From a virus, in the IMG/VR virus record IMGVR_UViG_3300031565_000175, positions 1 through 35,868 of that record: DNA of 35,868 nt; one strand, 5' to 3'. The stretch's first letter is position 1; every line of letters begins with the position of its first letter. The notes below the pieces were generated by a model, which saw nothing but the letters and a program-made list of their open reading frames with translations, was not told the origin of the DNA and did no database searches. Shown here in pieces: positions 15,489 to 22,891 of the stretch. A program made the translations under genes and the position numbers.

Positions 15489-15938
15489 TTATTGCTCCCA
15501 TTGATCATCAGGTACATAAGCACCCAAGATATGATTAAACTTTAATCCGTTTCTTCCTAAATTTTCTAGAGTCTTATCAGCCGAAAGAGATTTTGGTTTA
15601 TTCTTTGTTATCAGATTTTCTATTTCTCCTCTTTCTCCACCTCTTTGTGGCCCATCCCCACGTTTAACTCCCCATGTTCTGGTTTGTCCTGATCCAATTA
15701 TATTGACGGTAGTTCCAGAAATGTAAGAACCCCCGACCACGCTCATTTCTTTGACTACAGGTACACAAACTTTTTTAACTGGATCATACTTCTGCCCTTT
15801 AGGACATTCTCCACCAATAACATCTATGTGTCCTTTAGCTGTATTGATAGCTACGTTAGCTGTAGTAGTTGCTCCTCCGATACCAGCGGTTAAAGACTGA
15901 TCGCCTAGTAACCTTTCTATTCTATTAACAATATCCAT
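15489..15938 (-). CDS. Unknown protein with CPxGxKYxPxxxxCVPV loop
   Basis: A 149-residue protein. It starts MDIVNRIERLLGDQS, then a Gly/Ala/Thr-rich part (TAGIGGATTTANVAINTAKG), a Cys-bounded loop ECPKGQKYDPVKKVCVPV at about 44-61, a beta-like SVVGGSYISGTTVNIIGSG, and a basic Gly-rich middle. It ends GAYVPDDQWEQ. The Cys loop recurs, interrupted by a TGA, at 16711-16770. GAGG before the ATG serves as binding site. The box ATTTTGTAAACCAA lies at 15958-15971 in the short gap upstream. Function unknown. Confidence 0.6.
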   Translation of the reverse strand: MDIVNRIERLLGDQSLTAGIGGATTTANVAINTAKGHIDVIGGECPKGQKYDPVKKVCVPVVKEMSVVGGSYISGTTVNIIGSGQTRTWGVKRGDGPQRGGERGEIENLITKNKPKSLSADKTLENLGRNGLKFNHILGAYVPDDQWEQ

Positions 15939-15972
15939 ATTTTACCTCATTTGGATGATTTTGTAAACCAAA

Positions 15973-16365
15973 TTAATAAATTTCCCATTTTTTTTCTTTG
16001 GAATTCCATTCATATATTTTCTCAAATGTTTTAGAAAGGCTATAGAAATTACTTTTTAGTTTCGATAGTGCATCATCTGTTAATCTTTCACTTTTTTCTA
16101 AATTTCTTCCAATTCTAAACCATAATTCATCTATTACCTTCATAGAATTTTGTGTTTTATATATTACTCCTCCACCAGATCCAACTATAGCTGGATTGAC
16201 ATAATGCCAAAGCTCCATGATTATTTCACCAACATCAGCATTTGTAAGTCCTTTCATAAGTATGGATCTAAGTTTTTGTTGAGATACGGATTTAAGTCTA
16301 AGATCTAAATCTCCCATTTTACTTTCATCAATTAGTATTTTATCTATTCTATCAAGTATAGTCAT
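15973..16365 (-). CDS. Unknown helical protein with MTILDRIDKILIDE N-terminus
   Basis: A 130-residue protein. The N-terminus MTILDRIDKILIDES resembles MDIVNRIERLL of the downstream gene and carries I-x-E (LIDE). Further on it has QQKLRSILMKGLTNADVGEI, a Gly-rich NPAIVGSGGGVIYKTQNS turn, and a charged helical C-terminus. It starts one base after the stop of the 33-residue membrane protein. No known domain. Confidence 0.6.
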   Translation of the reverse strand: MTILDRIDKILIDESKMGDLDLRLKSVSQQKLRSILMKGLTNADVGEIIMELWHYVNPAIVGSGGGVIYKTQNSMKVIDELWFRIGRNLEKSERLTDDALSKLKSNFYSLSKTFEKIYEWNSKEKKWEIY

Positions 16366-16366
16366 A

Positions 16367-16468
16367 TTACACCTTTATTTTATTTAAAAGTTCTGCTATT
16401 TTATCCCTTTTTAAATACGCTACTACTCCAATACCAACGATTACTACTATAACAATTACTGTTCCCAT
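16367..16468 (-). CDS. 33-residue single-TM microprotein
   Basis: ATG at 16468, preceded by a strong TTAGGAGGTAAT, runs to TAA at 16369-16367. The product is MGTVIVIVVIVGIGVVAYLK followed by RDKIAELLNKIKV: one TM helix (2-19) then a basic amphipathic tail, so the C-terminus should face the cytoplasm. The strong binding site and tight fit between genes support it. Small membrane phage proteins can act in lysis control or exclusion; the role here is unknown. Confidence 0.65.
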   Translation of the reverse strand: MGTVIVIVVIVGIGVVAYLKRDKIAELLNKIKV

Positions 16469-16476
16469 ATTACCTC

Positions 16477-16704
16477 CTAACTTCTTTTATATTTATTTCC
16501 ACTAGTAGAAATTATATCTCCATCATCTTTTAGTCCATCCCAGGCTTGATTAAATTCATGTCTTTTCAATTTGTATTCACTTTTAATTAGTTTGAATACT
16601 TCATCTTTAGTCATTTGACCATGTTCAAGAGCATCCATGATTCCATCTTCTGCATCTGTAATGGACTCAGACATTCCTTTCCCATTCCCTTGTCTTTTTC
16701 TCAT
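16477..16704 (-). CDS. Small protein, possibly the readthrough half of a TGA-split gene
   Basis: From the ATG at 16704 (AGGAAAG seven bases upstream): MRKRQGNGKGMSESITDAED, then a helical region (MDALEHGQMTKDEVFKLIKS) and AWDGLKDDGDIISTSGNKYK, which looks like a small winged-helix-type fold. The 14 codons before this ATG are open and in frame with the upstream gene after its TGA. They encode PIKGECVPVGTGKK, completing a Cys loop conserved in the gene at 15489. The two frames were therefore one protein, or are joined by readthrough. Confidence 0.55.
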   Translation of the reverse strand: MRKRQGNGKGMSESITDAEDGIMDALEHGQMTKDEVFKLIKSEYKLKRHEFNQAWDGLKDDGDIISTSGNKYKRS

Positions 16705-16746
16705 TTTCTTTCCTGTACCAACTGGTACACATTCTCCTTTAATCGG

Positions 16747-16962
16747 TCAGTACTTTTCTCCTTCTGGACAAGCTTTTTCTTCTGTTAAAAATATATCAAA
16801 TCTTTTTAATATAGCATCCTCTTCATTTGATTTCGACCAATTTCCTAGACAAATGGCTACATTTTGTTTTTGATCTCTTTTAGAACCTTTACTTACTTCA
16901 TGCATACAGACATCCATATATTGATTTTTTGTTTGTCCTTTTTCTGGTTGAGGTACTGGCAT
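16747..16962 (-). CDS. Small protein ending at an in-frame TGA inside a conserved Cys loop
   Basis: 71 residues after a GGAGA binding site: MPVPQPEKGQTKNQYMDVCM, HEVSKGSKRDQKQNVAICLG, an acidic helix and FDIFLTEEKACPEGEKY, then TGA (16749-16747). Continuing in frame gives CPEGEKY-stop-PIKGECVPV, parallel to CPKGQKYDPVKKVCVPV at 15489. The TGA thus stands where that protein has Asp. The stop is followed by C, a leaky context in bacteria. A readthrough product would be about 161 residues, ending at 16477. Mutation, programmed readthrough and sequence error cannot be told apart here. Confidence 0.6.
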   Translation of the reverse strand: MPVPQPEKGQTKNQYMDVCMHEVSKGSKRDQKQNVAICLGNWSKSNEEDAILKRFDIFLTEEKACPEGEKY

Positions 16963-16963
16963 A

Positions 16964-17830
16964 TTATTTCTCCTTAATATAAGCTTTTTCTAATGATTGA
17001 GCAAATTTAGATTTATGAGTAACTTTTTCTTCTTTTACTTCTCCTATTTTTTCGAATTTACTTTTTGGCGCACCACATTTCGGGCAAGGCCCATCCCATT
17101 CAGAAAATGGTTTACCTTGTTTTTCTGGATCATACACCCATCCACACGGTTTACATTTATATTTACTACCTAAATCTTTTTCTTCTCCTAAAGATAAATA
17201 TTTCTTCTTTGCTTTTTCTTTTCCTAATTTTTTGAATTCCTTTTGAGAAATAGCACTATTGTAATCTCTATCATCTTTCCCGATTAAATGCCATTTATCA
17301 TCTTTAGTTCCATAAGCCCATTTTTTTTCTTCTTCTTCAAGCTCTGGTTCTGGTTCAACCTTCATATCTAAAATATCTTTGAATTTACTCTTTTTTTCTT
17401 GTTCTTCTTTAGTATCTTTAAAAGCATCATTGAAAGCATTTATAATACTATCCTTTTCGGGATCACTTACCATAAACTTTTGAGCTTTTTCTAGTTTTCC
17501 TTCACTAACATTCATAGATAAAGGAATTTCAATGTCTATATCCCCCTGCCAAGGAGTAACATATGTGTTATTATTGGCAATAACATCCAATCTTCCTTTT
17601 ACTATAAGCTCTTTGTTTTTTGAAATGGATTCCGTAAGTTTATCATTGACTACGTTTTTAAATGGAGGAACTTCTACTTTAAAGCATCCTTCTTCAATTT
17701 TAGCTGGAAAACCATACTCTACTCCTCCAAAACTAAATCTAAGGTATCCTTGAAGATCCTCTAACTTACATCCACTACTTGTATCAATTTTAAATTCTAA
17801 GATTTTAGATTCATCTATTTTAATTTTCAT
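16964..17830 (-). CDS. Beta-domain structural-type protein with C-terminal rubredoxin-like domain
   Basis: A 288-residue protein with GGAGAAG-type binding site. The N-terminal domain (1-105) looks beta-sandwich: MKIKIDESKILEFKID, LRFSFGGVEYGFPAKI, KVEVPPFKN and YVTPWQGDIDIEIP, a layout I associate with phage head accessory proteins. A charged linker (110-170) follows, with a WAYGTKDDKWHLIG strand pair. Residues 224-262 are rubredoxin-like: YKCKPCGWVYDPE ... GPCPKCGAPKSKFE with C226, C229, C249 and C252, shorter than free rubredoxin between the knuckles. It may bind Fe or Zn. A TATAAATA box stands 36 bases upstream. The combination is unusual; the function is unknown. Confidence 0.6.
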   Translation of the reverse strand: MKIKIDESKILEFKIDTSSGCKLEDLQGYLRFSFGGVEYGFPAKIEEGCFKVEVPPFKNVVNDKLTESISKNKELIVKGRLDVIANNNTYVTPWQGDIDIEIPLSMNVSEGKLEKAQKFMVSDPEKDSIINAFNDAFKDTKEEQEKKSKFKDILDMKVEPEPELEEEEKKWAYGTKDDKWHLIGKDDRDYNSAISQKEFKKLGKEKAKKKYLSLGEEKDLGSKYKCKPCGWVYDPEKQGKPFSEWDGPCPKCGAPKSKFEKIGEVKEEKVTHKSKFAQSLEKAYIKEK

Positions 17831-17866
17831 TTTACTTCTCCTGATTTACATATAAGGTTTCATTAA

Positions 17867-17874
17867 TATTTATA
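17867..17874 (-). promoter_or_regulatory. T4-type late promoter box
   Basis: TATAAATA on the minus strand (17874-17867), 36 bases before the ATG at 17830 and just upstream of the stop of the Ser-rich gene. It would start a late transcript covering 17830 down to about 12433. The 48-base gap 17831-17878 holds this box and the ribosome binding site only. Confidence 0.5.
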
Positions 17875-17878
17875 AATT

Positions 17879-20800
17879 TTATCTAGTTTTAATCGTTTTT
17901 ATGTCAATATCTATTTTTTTATCTTTAGCTATGACTGATTTTATTTTTATACCCATGTCTTTGTCTTCTTTTAAAGTGACATTTATATTTACTTTTTTAT
18001 CAATTTCTTCTTGTTCTTTTACAATTATTACTGGTATATTATACCATCCTTGAGGTACTTCAATGGAAACTATTAAAGTACTTGAAGACGAAGAGTATGA
18101 TTCTGATGACGAAGACGAATAACTAGAGCTTGAGGTTGAACTGGTACTGCTTGACGATGACATTGACGAAGAACTTGAAGAGGAAGATGATGAAATATCA
18201 AACCATTTCCATTCAGGTTTTCTAAATCCTCCTCCACCACCACCTGGAACTTGCAGGGAGAATGAAGAAGATGATGAAGATTTCGAACTGGAACTTGACG
18301 ATTCACTAGATGACGAAGAGCTTACCGAAGATCTTGAGCTTGAAGAACTTGATACCGATGAAGAAGATGAAGATGATGATAGCGAACTTGACGAACTTGA
18401 AGATGACTCGCTGGACGATGACGAAGAAGAACTTGACGATTCGCTGGAACTGGAGCTTGATACCGATGACGAACTACTGCTTGACGAACTACTGCTTGAC
18501 GAAGACGATTGACTAGAAGAAGATGAACTCACCGATGACGAAGAAGAAGAACTGCTTGACGATGAAGAAACACCGCTAAAGCTGGATGAGGATATACTTG
18601 AGGAACTGGAAGAAACTGATGACGAAGATGAACTGGACGAAGACGATTGACTGGATGAACTACTGCTTGACGAAGACGATAGCGAACTGGACGAAGAAGA
18701 ACTGCTTAAAGAACTGGAGCTTGAGCTTGATGATTTGCTAGACGATGACGAAGAAGAACTTTCGCTGGATGAACTGGACGAAGATGATTGACTAGAGCTT
18801 GAACTTGATACCGATGACGAAGAACTGCTTGACGATGATGAAGACGAAACACCGCTAAAGCTGGATGAGGATATACTTGAGCTTGAGCTTGATCGACTAG
18901 ATGACGATGAAGACACCGATGAACTGCTTGACGATGAAGATAGCGAACTTGAAGAACTGGACGAAGAAGAAGATTCGCTGGACGAAGAACTGGATGAGGA
19001 ACTGCTTGACGATAGCGAACTTGAAGAAGAAGAACTGCTTGATGAAAACGATAGCGAACTGGATGAAGAAGAACTTGAACTGGATACAGATGATGAAGAA
19101 CTGGACGAAGAAATTGAGGATGAAGATGAAGAAGATGATAGTGAAGAAGAACTACTGCTTGACGATAGCGAACTTGAACTGGAACTGGAACTTGAAGATT
19201 CGCTTGACGAAGAAACAGATGATGAACTTGAAGAAGAAGAACTGGATACCGAAGAGGACGAAGAACTTGAAGAACTGGATACCGATGAGGACGAAGAACT
19301 ACTGCTTGACGATTCGCTGGAAGAAGATGAACTGGATGATTTAGAACTGGACGAAGAACTCACACTAGACGAAGAGCTTGAAGAAGATCCACTAAAACTG
19401 GAACTTGAAGAACTGGATGACGATAGTGAACTGCTAGAGGACGATTCACTAGAACTACTAGATGATGAACTCACCGATGAAGAGCTTGATGAAGAACTTA
19501 CAGAACTGGAACTGGACGAAGATGATTGACTAGAAGAAGAACTGGATGACGATAGTGAACTTGAAGAAGAAGAACTTGATATTGATGACGAACTACTGCT
19601 TGACGATAGCGAACTTGAAGATGAAGAACTGCTTAAAGAACTGGAACTGGAACTTGATGATTCTGATGACGAAGAAGAACTTGAACTTGATGATTCGCTG
19701 GACGAAGATGAAGACGAACTTGAAGAAACGCTGGACGATGACGAAGAAGAACTTGATGAAGATGATTCACTAGAGCTTGAAGAAGAAGAACTTGATGATT
19801 CGCTGGAAGAAGAGCTTGATGAAGATTTAGAACTTGATGAACTACTTATCGAAGAAGAAGAACTTGACGAAGATCCACTAAAGCTAGAACTTGAAGAACT
19901 GCTTGATGATAGCGAACTTGAAGAGCTAGAAGATGATACCGATGAGGAAGAAGAACTACTGCTTGACGATAGCGAAGAAGAAGAACTGCTTGACGATAGC
20001 GAACTGGATGAAGAAGAACTGGACGAAGAATAACTTGAAGATGAAGAAGAACTGGACGAAGAATAACTTGAAGATGAAGATGAGCTTGAGCTTGATATTG
20101 ATGAGCTTGATGACGAAGACGATAGCGAACTGGATGAAGACGATTGACTAGAAGAAGAACTTGACGAAGATGATGATTCGCTGGAACTTGATAACGAACT
20201 TGACGAAGAACTGGATGACGAAGAAACCGATGACGAAGAACTTGAGCTTGACGATGACTCACTAGAACTGGAGCTTGAAGAACTAAAACTGGATGACGAT
20301 GAAGAAGATGATACCGATGAACTTGAAGAAGAACTGGACGAAGAAACTGATGAAGAAGAACTGGATGACGATAGCGAACTAGAGCTTGATGATGACGAAG
20401 AAGATTCACTAGAGCTTGAAGAGCTTAGAGAACTGCTACTTGATGAAGAAGAATAACTAGATGAAGAACTTGAAGACGATAGTGAACTTGAAGATGATGA
20501 CTCACTAGAACTGGAGCTTGAAGAGCTTAAAGAACTGGAGCTTGATGAAGAAGATAATGAAGATGATGATGACGATAGTGAACTTGAAGATGAAGAACTG
20601 CTCACCGATGAGGAACTGGAGCTTGATGATGAAGAAACAGAACTGGAGCTTGAACTTGAGGAAGAGCTTAAAGAACTGGAACTTGAAGAGCTTGACGATG
20701 ATTCACTAGATGAAGAACTGCTTGACGAAGACGATAGCGAACTGGACGAAGAAGAACTGGATGAACTCAAGCTTGAGCTTGAACTGCTACTTGACGAAGA

Positions 20801-21985
20801 AACTGATGACGATGATGAAGAAGAAGAATAACTAGAACTTGAGCTTGAGCTTGAGGAAGATAATGAGCTTGACGAAGAAGATGAAGATGACGATAGCGAA
20901 CTTGAAGAACTGCTTGACGATAGCGAACTCGAAGAACTTGAACTTGATGAAGATAAAGAACTAGATGACGATGAGGAAGAAGAAGAATAACTAGAGCTTG
21001 AACTGGACGAAGATAATGACGAAGAACTGGAAGAACTGGATAGCGAACTTGACGAAGAAGAACTGGATAGCGAACTTGACGAAGAAGAACTGGATAGCGA
21101 ACTGGACGAAGAAGAAGAACTACTGGATGACGATAGCGAACTTGAAGAACTGGATGAAGATAGCGAACTAGAGCTTGAAGAACTGCTTGACGATAGCGAA
21201 CTTGAAGAACTTGAACTTGATAGCGAACTGGACGAAGAAGAACTGCTTGACGATAGTGAACTTGAAGAACTGCTTGACGATAGTGAACTTGAGCTTGACG
21301 AAGAACTAGTAGAAGAAGATGAAGAAGATGAACTACCAATAGTAATATTACCACATCTTAGACAAAAACTATGTAAAGGACTTCCAGGTGAAGTATGTAT
21401 AATTTTAAGTTCGGTTATACCACCACTAACATAATTTGTCATATTAGATGGTAAATTAAAACCAACTATCTGAAAAGATGTATTAGAAGGAAAATCATCA
21501 CCGACACCAGTTACATTATCAAATGTAAGAGTATTATAATTATAGATTCTTAATTTAATATTATGACCTGGATTACCAATATACCTATATTCAAATAAAA
21601 TAGTATATTGAAAGGCGGGATTCATTCCTTCATATATAATATCAAAATCAAATCCTGGTGTACCAGTACATTCATTCATACAGAATGTATCATCGTCACT
21701 ACAACTACAAAGAGATATATGATCTCCACCACTTGCAGTACACGTATTAACCTGTATAGCAGTAGGACATCCAAAAGGAACAGCACTTGAAGAACTTTCA
21801 CTAGACGATGACGATGAAGAATAACTGCTACTGCTACTTGAGCTTGATGAAGAAATTGATGATGAAGAAGAACTGGACGAAGAACTTAGAGAAGAACTAC
21901 TAGAAGAAACAGATGACGATGAAGATATGCTAGAACTACTAGAAGATGAAGATGCAATTTGGTCAAACCCTATATCCCAAGCCAT
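17879..21985 (-). CDS. Giant poly-serine fibre-like protein, 1368 residues
   Basis: Layout: short N-terminus MAWDIGFDQIA (1-11), Ser-rich stretch (about 12-66), a globular beta-rich domain (about 67-218), a Ser tract of about 1,020 residues, a hinge with LQVPGGGGGGFRKPEWKWFD, a second short Ser stretch, and a C-terminal beta region (about 1308-1368) with TLIVSIEVPQGWYNIPVIIV. The globular domain has about eight Cys (FGCPTAIQVNTC, SLCSCSDDDTFCMNEC, FCLRCG) and looks like a secreted or lectin-type sandwich. The Ser tract is broken by single L, V, E, Y, I, Q, K, R or F every 7-13 residues. AAGGAG precedes the ATG. It lies just downstream of a beta-helix tail protein, so a fibre, adhesin or mucin-like surface coat is inferred. 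No homologue was recognised. Confidence 0.75.
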   Translation of the reverse strand: MAWDIGFDQIASSSSSSSSISSSSSVSSSSSSLSSSSSSSSSSISSSSSSSSSSYSSSSSSSESSSSAVPFGCPTAIQVNTCTASGGDHISLCSCSDDDTFCMNECTGTPGFDFDIIYEGMNPAFQYTILFEYRYIGNPGHNIKLRIYNYNTLTFDNVTGVGDDFPSNTSFQIVGFNLPSNMTNYVSGGITELKIIHTSPGSPLHSFCLRCGNITIGSSSSSSSSTSSSSSSSSLSSSSSSSSLSSSSSSSSSSLSSSSSSSSLSSSSSSSSSSLSSSSSSSSLSSSSSSSSSSSSLSSSSSSSSLSSSSSSSSLSSSSSSSSLSSSSSSSSYSSSSSSSSSSLSSSSSSSSSSLSSSSSSSSLSSSSSSSSSSLSSSSSSSSSSYSSSSSSSSVSSSSSSSSSSLSSSSSSSSSSLSSSSSSSSSSESSSSSSSSSSLSSSSSSSSSSVSSSSSSSSSSVSSSSSSSSLSSSSSSLSSSSSSSSLSSSSSSSSESSSSSSLSSSSSSSSYSSSSSSSSLSSSSSSESSSSSSSSSSLSSSSSSSSVSSSSSSSSSSVSSSSSSSSFSSSSSSSSESSSSSSSSSSVSSSSSSSSSSLSSSSESSSSSSSSSSQSSSSSSLSSSSSSSSISSSSSSSSSSYSSSSSSSSSSYSSSSSSSSSSLSSSSSSSSLSSSSSSSSSSVSSSSSSSSLSSSSSSSSSFSGSSSSSSSSISSSSSSKSSSSSSSSESSSSSSSSSSESSSSSSSSSSSSVSSSSSSSSSSESSSSSSSSSSESSSSSSSSLSSSSSSSSLSSSSSSSSISSSSSSSSLSSSSSSSSQSSSSSSSSVSSSSSSSSVSSSSSSSSESSSSSSLSSSSSSSSSFSGSSSSSSSSVSSSSSSKSSSSSSSSESSSSSSSSSSVSSSSSSSSSSVSSSSSSSSSSVSSSSESSSSSSSSSSLSSSSSSSSLSSSSSSSSISSSSSSSSVSSSSSSSSSSLSFSSSSSSSSSSLSSSSSSSSSSSSESSSSSSSSSSLSSSSSSSSVSSSSSSRSSSSSSISSSSFSGVSSSSSSSSSSSSVSSSSSSQSSSSSSSSESSSSSSSSKSSSSSSSSLSSSSSSSSLSSSSSSSSSSQSSSSSSSSSSVSSSSSSISSSSFSGVSSSSSSSSSSSSVSSSSSSQSSSSSSSSSSSSSSSVSSSSSSESSSSSSSSSSESSSSSSSSLSSSSSSSSVSSSSSSRSSVSSSSSSESSSSSSKSSSSSSFSLQVPGGGGGGFRKPEWKWFDISSSSSSSSSSMSSSSSTSSTSSSSYSSSSSESYSSSSSTLIVSIEVPQGWYNIPVIIVKEQEEIDKKVNINVTLKEDKDMGIKIKSVIAKDKKIDIDIKTIKTR
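18263..21331 (-). repeat. Poly-Ser coding tract with X(Ser)even periodicity
   Basis: About 3.07 kb coding for Ser runs separated by one residue. Run lengths read from the translation are nearly always even: 4, 6, 8, 10 or 12. The only exceptions noticed are runs of 9 beside FSG inserts and one of 15. Codons mix TCN with AGY, for example TCGTCAAGCAGTTCTTC, so this is not a simple DNA microsatellite. Longer copies occur inside: 36 bases at 18567-18602 recur at 18846-18881 (FSGV region), and another FSG unit near 19387 recurs near 19869. Confidence 0.85.
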
Positions 21986-21988
21986 ACT

Positions 21989-22891
21989 TTAACTCCTTGT
22001 TTCCCCATCAATATCATCATCAAATGCATATATACCATCTGCACTTAAATCTGCCCCAAATGTATGTGCTCCAGTATCGCTGCTATCAAGATGATAGTCA
22101 TCGTTGCCTGTGTTGACAAATGTGAATGTCTGGTTTATTCTATTACTTGTACCAGGAGCTGTAGCATCTCCTGATGCATTATTATTACCAGTCCCACCGT
22201 CAAAATCAGTTGAGTTCCCATCACCAAGACAGTTCTTAATATTTAGAGTTCCGGAATCTTCCCAGAAACCTATATCTGTATTTCCTATAGCATTACAATT
22301 ATATATATAACAATTGTTTGATACGCCAACATCAAATCCTTTTGCGGTGTTATTCAATGCCAAGCAATTTATACAATAAACATCATCATCTTGTATTTCA
22401 AAAGCTGCTCTAATAATATTATCATTATTATCACATTCAAGAACTATACACCCAATACAATAAGCTGGCCCTGTTTGAATATCAAATAAAGACCGTGGCG
22501 ACGAATCTGTCATTACAACTTTCCAAATCATATCTTGTACAGTTGCATAAGGTTCATCTAATCTCCAAGAATCTCCAGCTATAGTAATATTAAAAAATAC
22601 ACCATTATTTGGAGTTCCATCATTACCCTGCCAACTTCCTGTTCCTATGGTTCCAGCAGGTCTAATTAGTCTGAAATAAGAGGAGTTAGTGGTTGCCCCT
22701 GAGATGTCGATTTTTAGATTAAAGCTTGTAGCATCGTCATAACATTCAAGTACTTCAGTTTGAGTTAATGAAACAAGATTATTATCAGTAGCTGCTTCCC
22801 AAGTAGAAAGATCAGTATAATCTCTCCCGAATCCACCAGCACCAAATGTGCTTATATTTTCATTAGTTCCTGTACGTCTTGAACTTGCCAT
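21989..22891 (-). CDS. Parallel beta-helix tail fibre or tailspike protein
   Basis: A 300-residue protein. The middle has repeated short strands of beta-helix type rich in Asn, Cys and Gly: YCIGCIVLECDNNDNI, VYCINCLALNNTAKGFDVG, NNCYIYNCNAIGNTDIGFW and TLNIKNCLGDGNSTD, roughly 23 residues per turn. The N-terminal part (DLSTWEAATDNNLV, VLECYDDATSF) and the C-terminal DIDGETR motif are common in right-handed beta-helix phage and environmental surface proteins. No catalytic lyase residues can be assigned. It sits immediately upstream of the Ser-rich gene, whose ribosome binding site lies in its last codons, so the two are probably made together. A host-binding or glycan-binding role is likely. 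Confidence 0.68.
   Translation of the reverse strand: MASSRRTGTNENISTFGAGGFGRDYTDLSTWEAATDNNLVSLTQTEVLECYDDATSFNLKIDISGATTNSSYFRLIRPAGTIGTGSWQGNDGTPNNGVFFNITIAGDSWRLDEPYATVQDMIWKVVMTDSSPRSLFDIQTGPAYCIGCIVLECDNNDNIIRAAFEIQDDDVYCINCLALNNTAKGFDVGVSNNCYIYNCNAIGNTDIGFWEDSGTLNIKNCLGDGNSTDFDGGTGNNNASGDATAPGTSNRINQTFTFVNTGNDDYHLDSSDTGAHTFGADLSADGIYAFDDDIDGETRS

Noticed and set aside
15939-15967. TTTACA-N17-TAAAAT as a promoter for the gene at 15938.
   Set aside because: The -10-like box abuts the ATG, so transcription would start inside the gene, which has a normal ribosome binding site instead. Only the shared box was kept as notable.
16744-16749. Selenocysteine at the TGA.
   Set aside because: The parallel protein has Asp here, no selenoprotein family fits, and no clear SECIS-like stem follows.
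16477-16962. Genome-wide recoding of TGA to Trp or another amino acid.
   Set aside because: Many genes end in TGA at exact ATGA overlaps with the next gene (for example 1329, 2241, 14977, 25278), and the long genes use TGG with no internal TGA.
18263-21331. CRISPR array or simple microsatellite in the Ser tract.
   Set aside because: There are no fixed repeats with unique spacers, and codon use mixes TCN and AGY within one long reading frame.
18310-21354. Many open frames on the plus strand and in another minus frame opposite the Ser tract, with Lys/Asn/Met/Leu- or His/Arg/Val-rich products.
   Set aside because: They are repetitive shadows of the Ser codons, with no ribosome binding sites or domain features.
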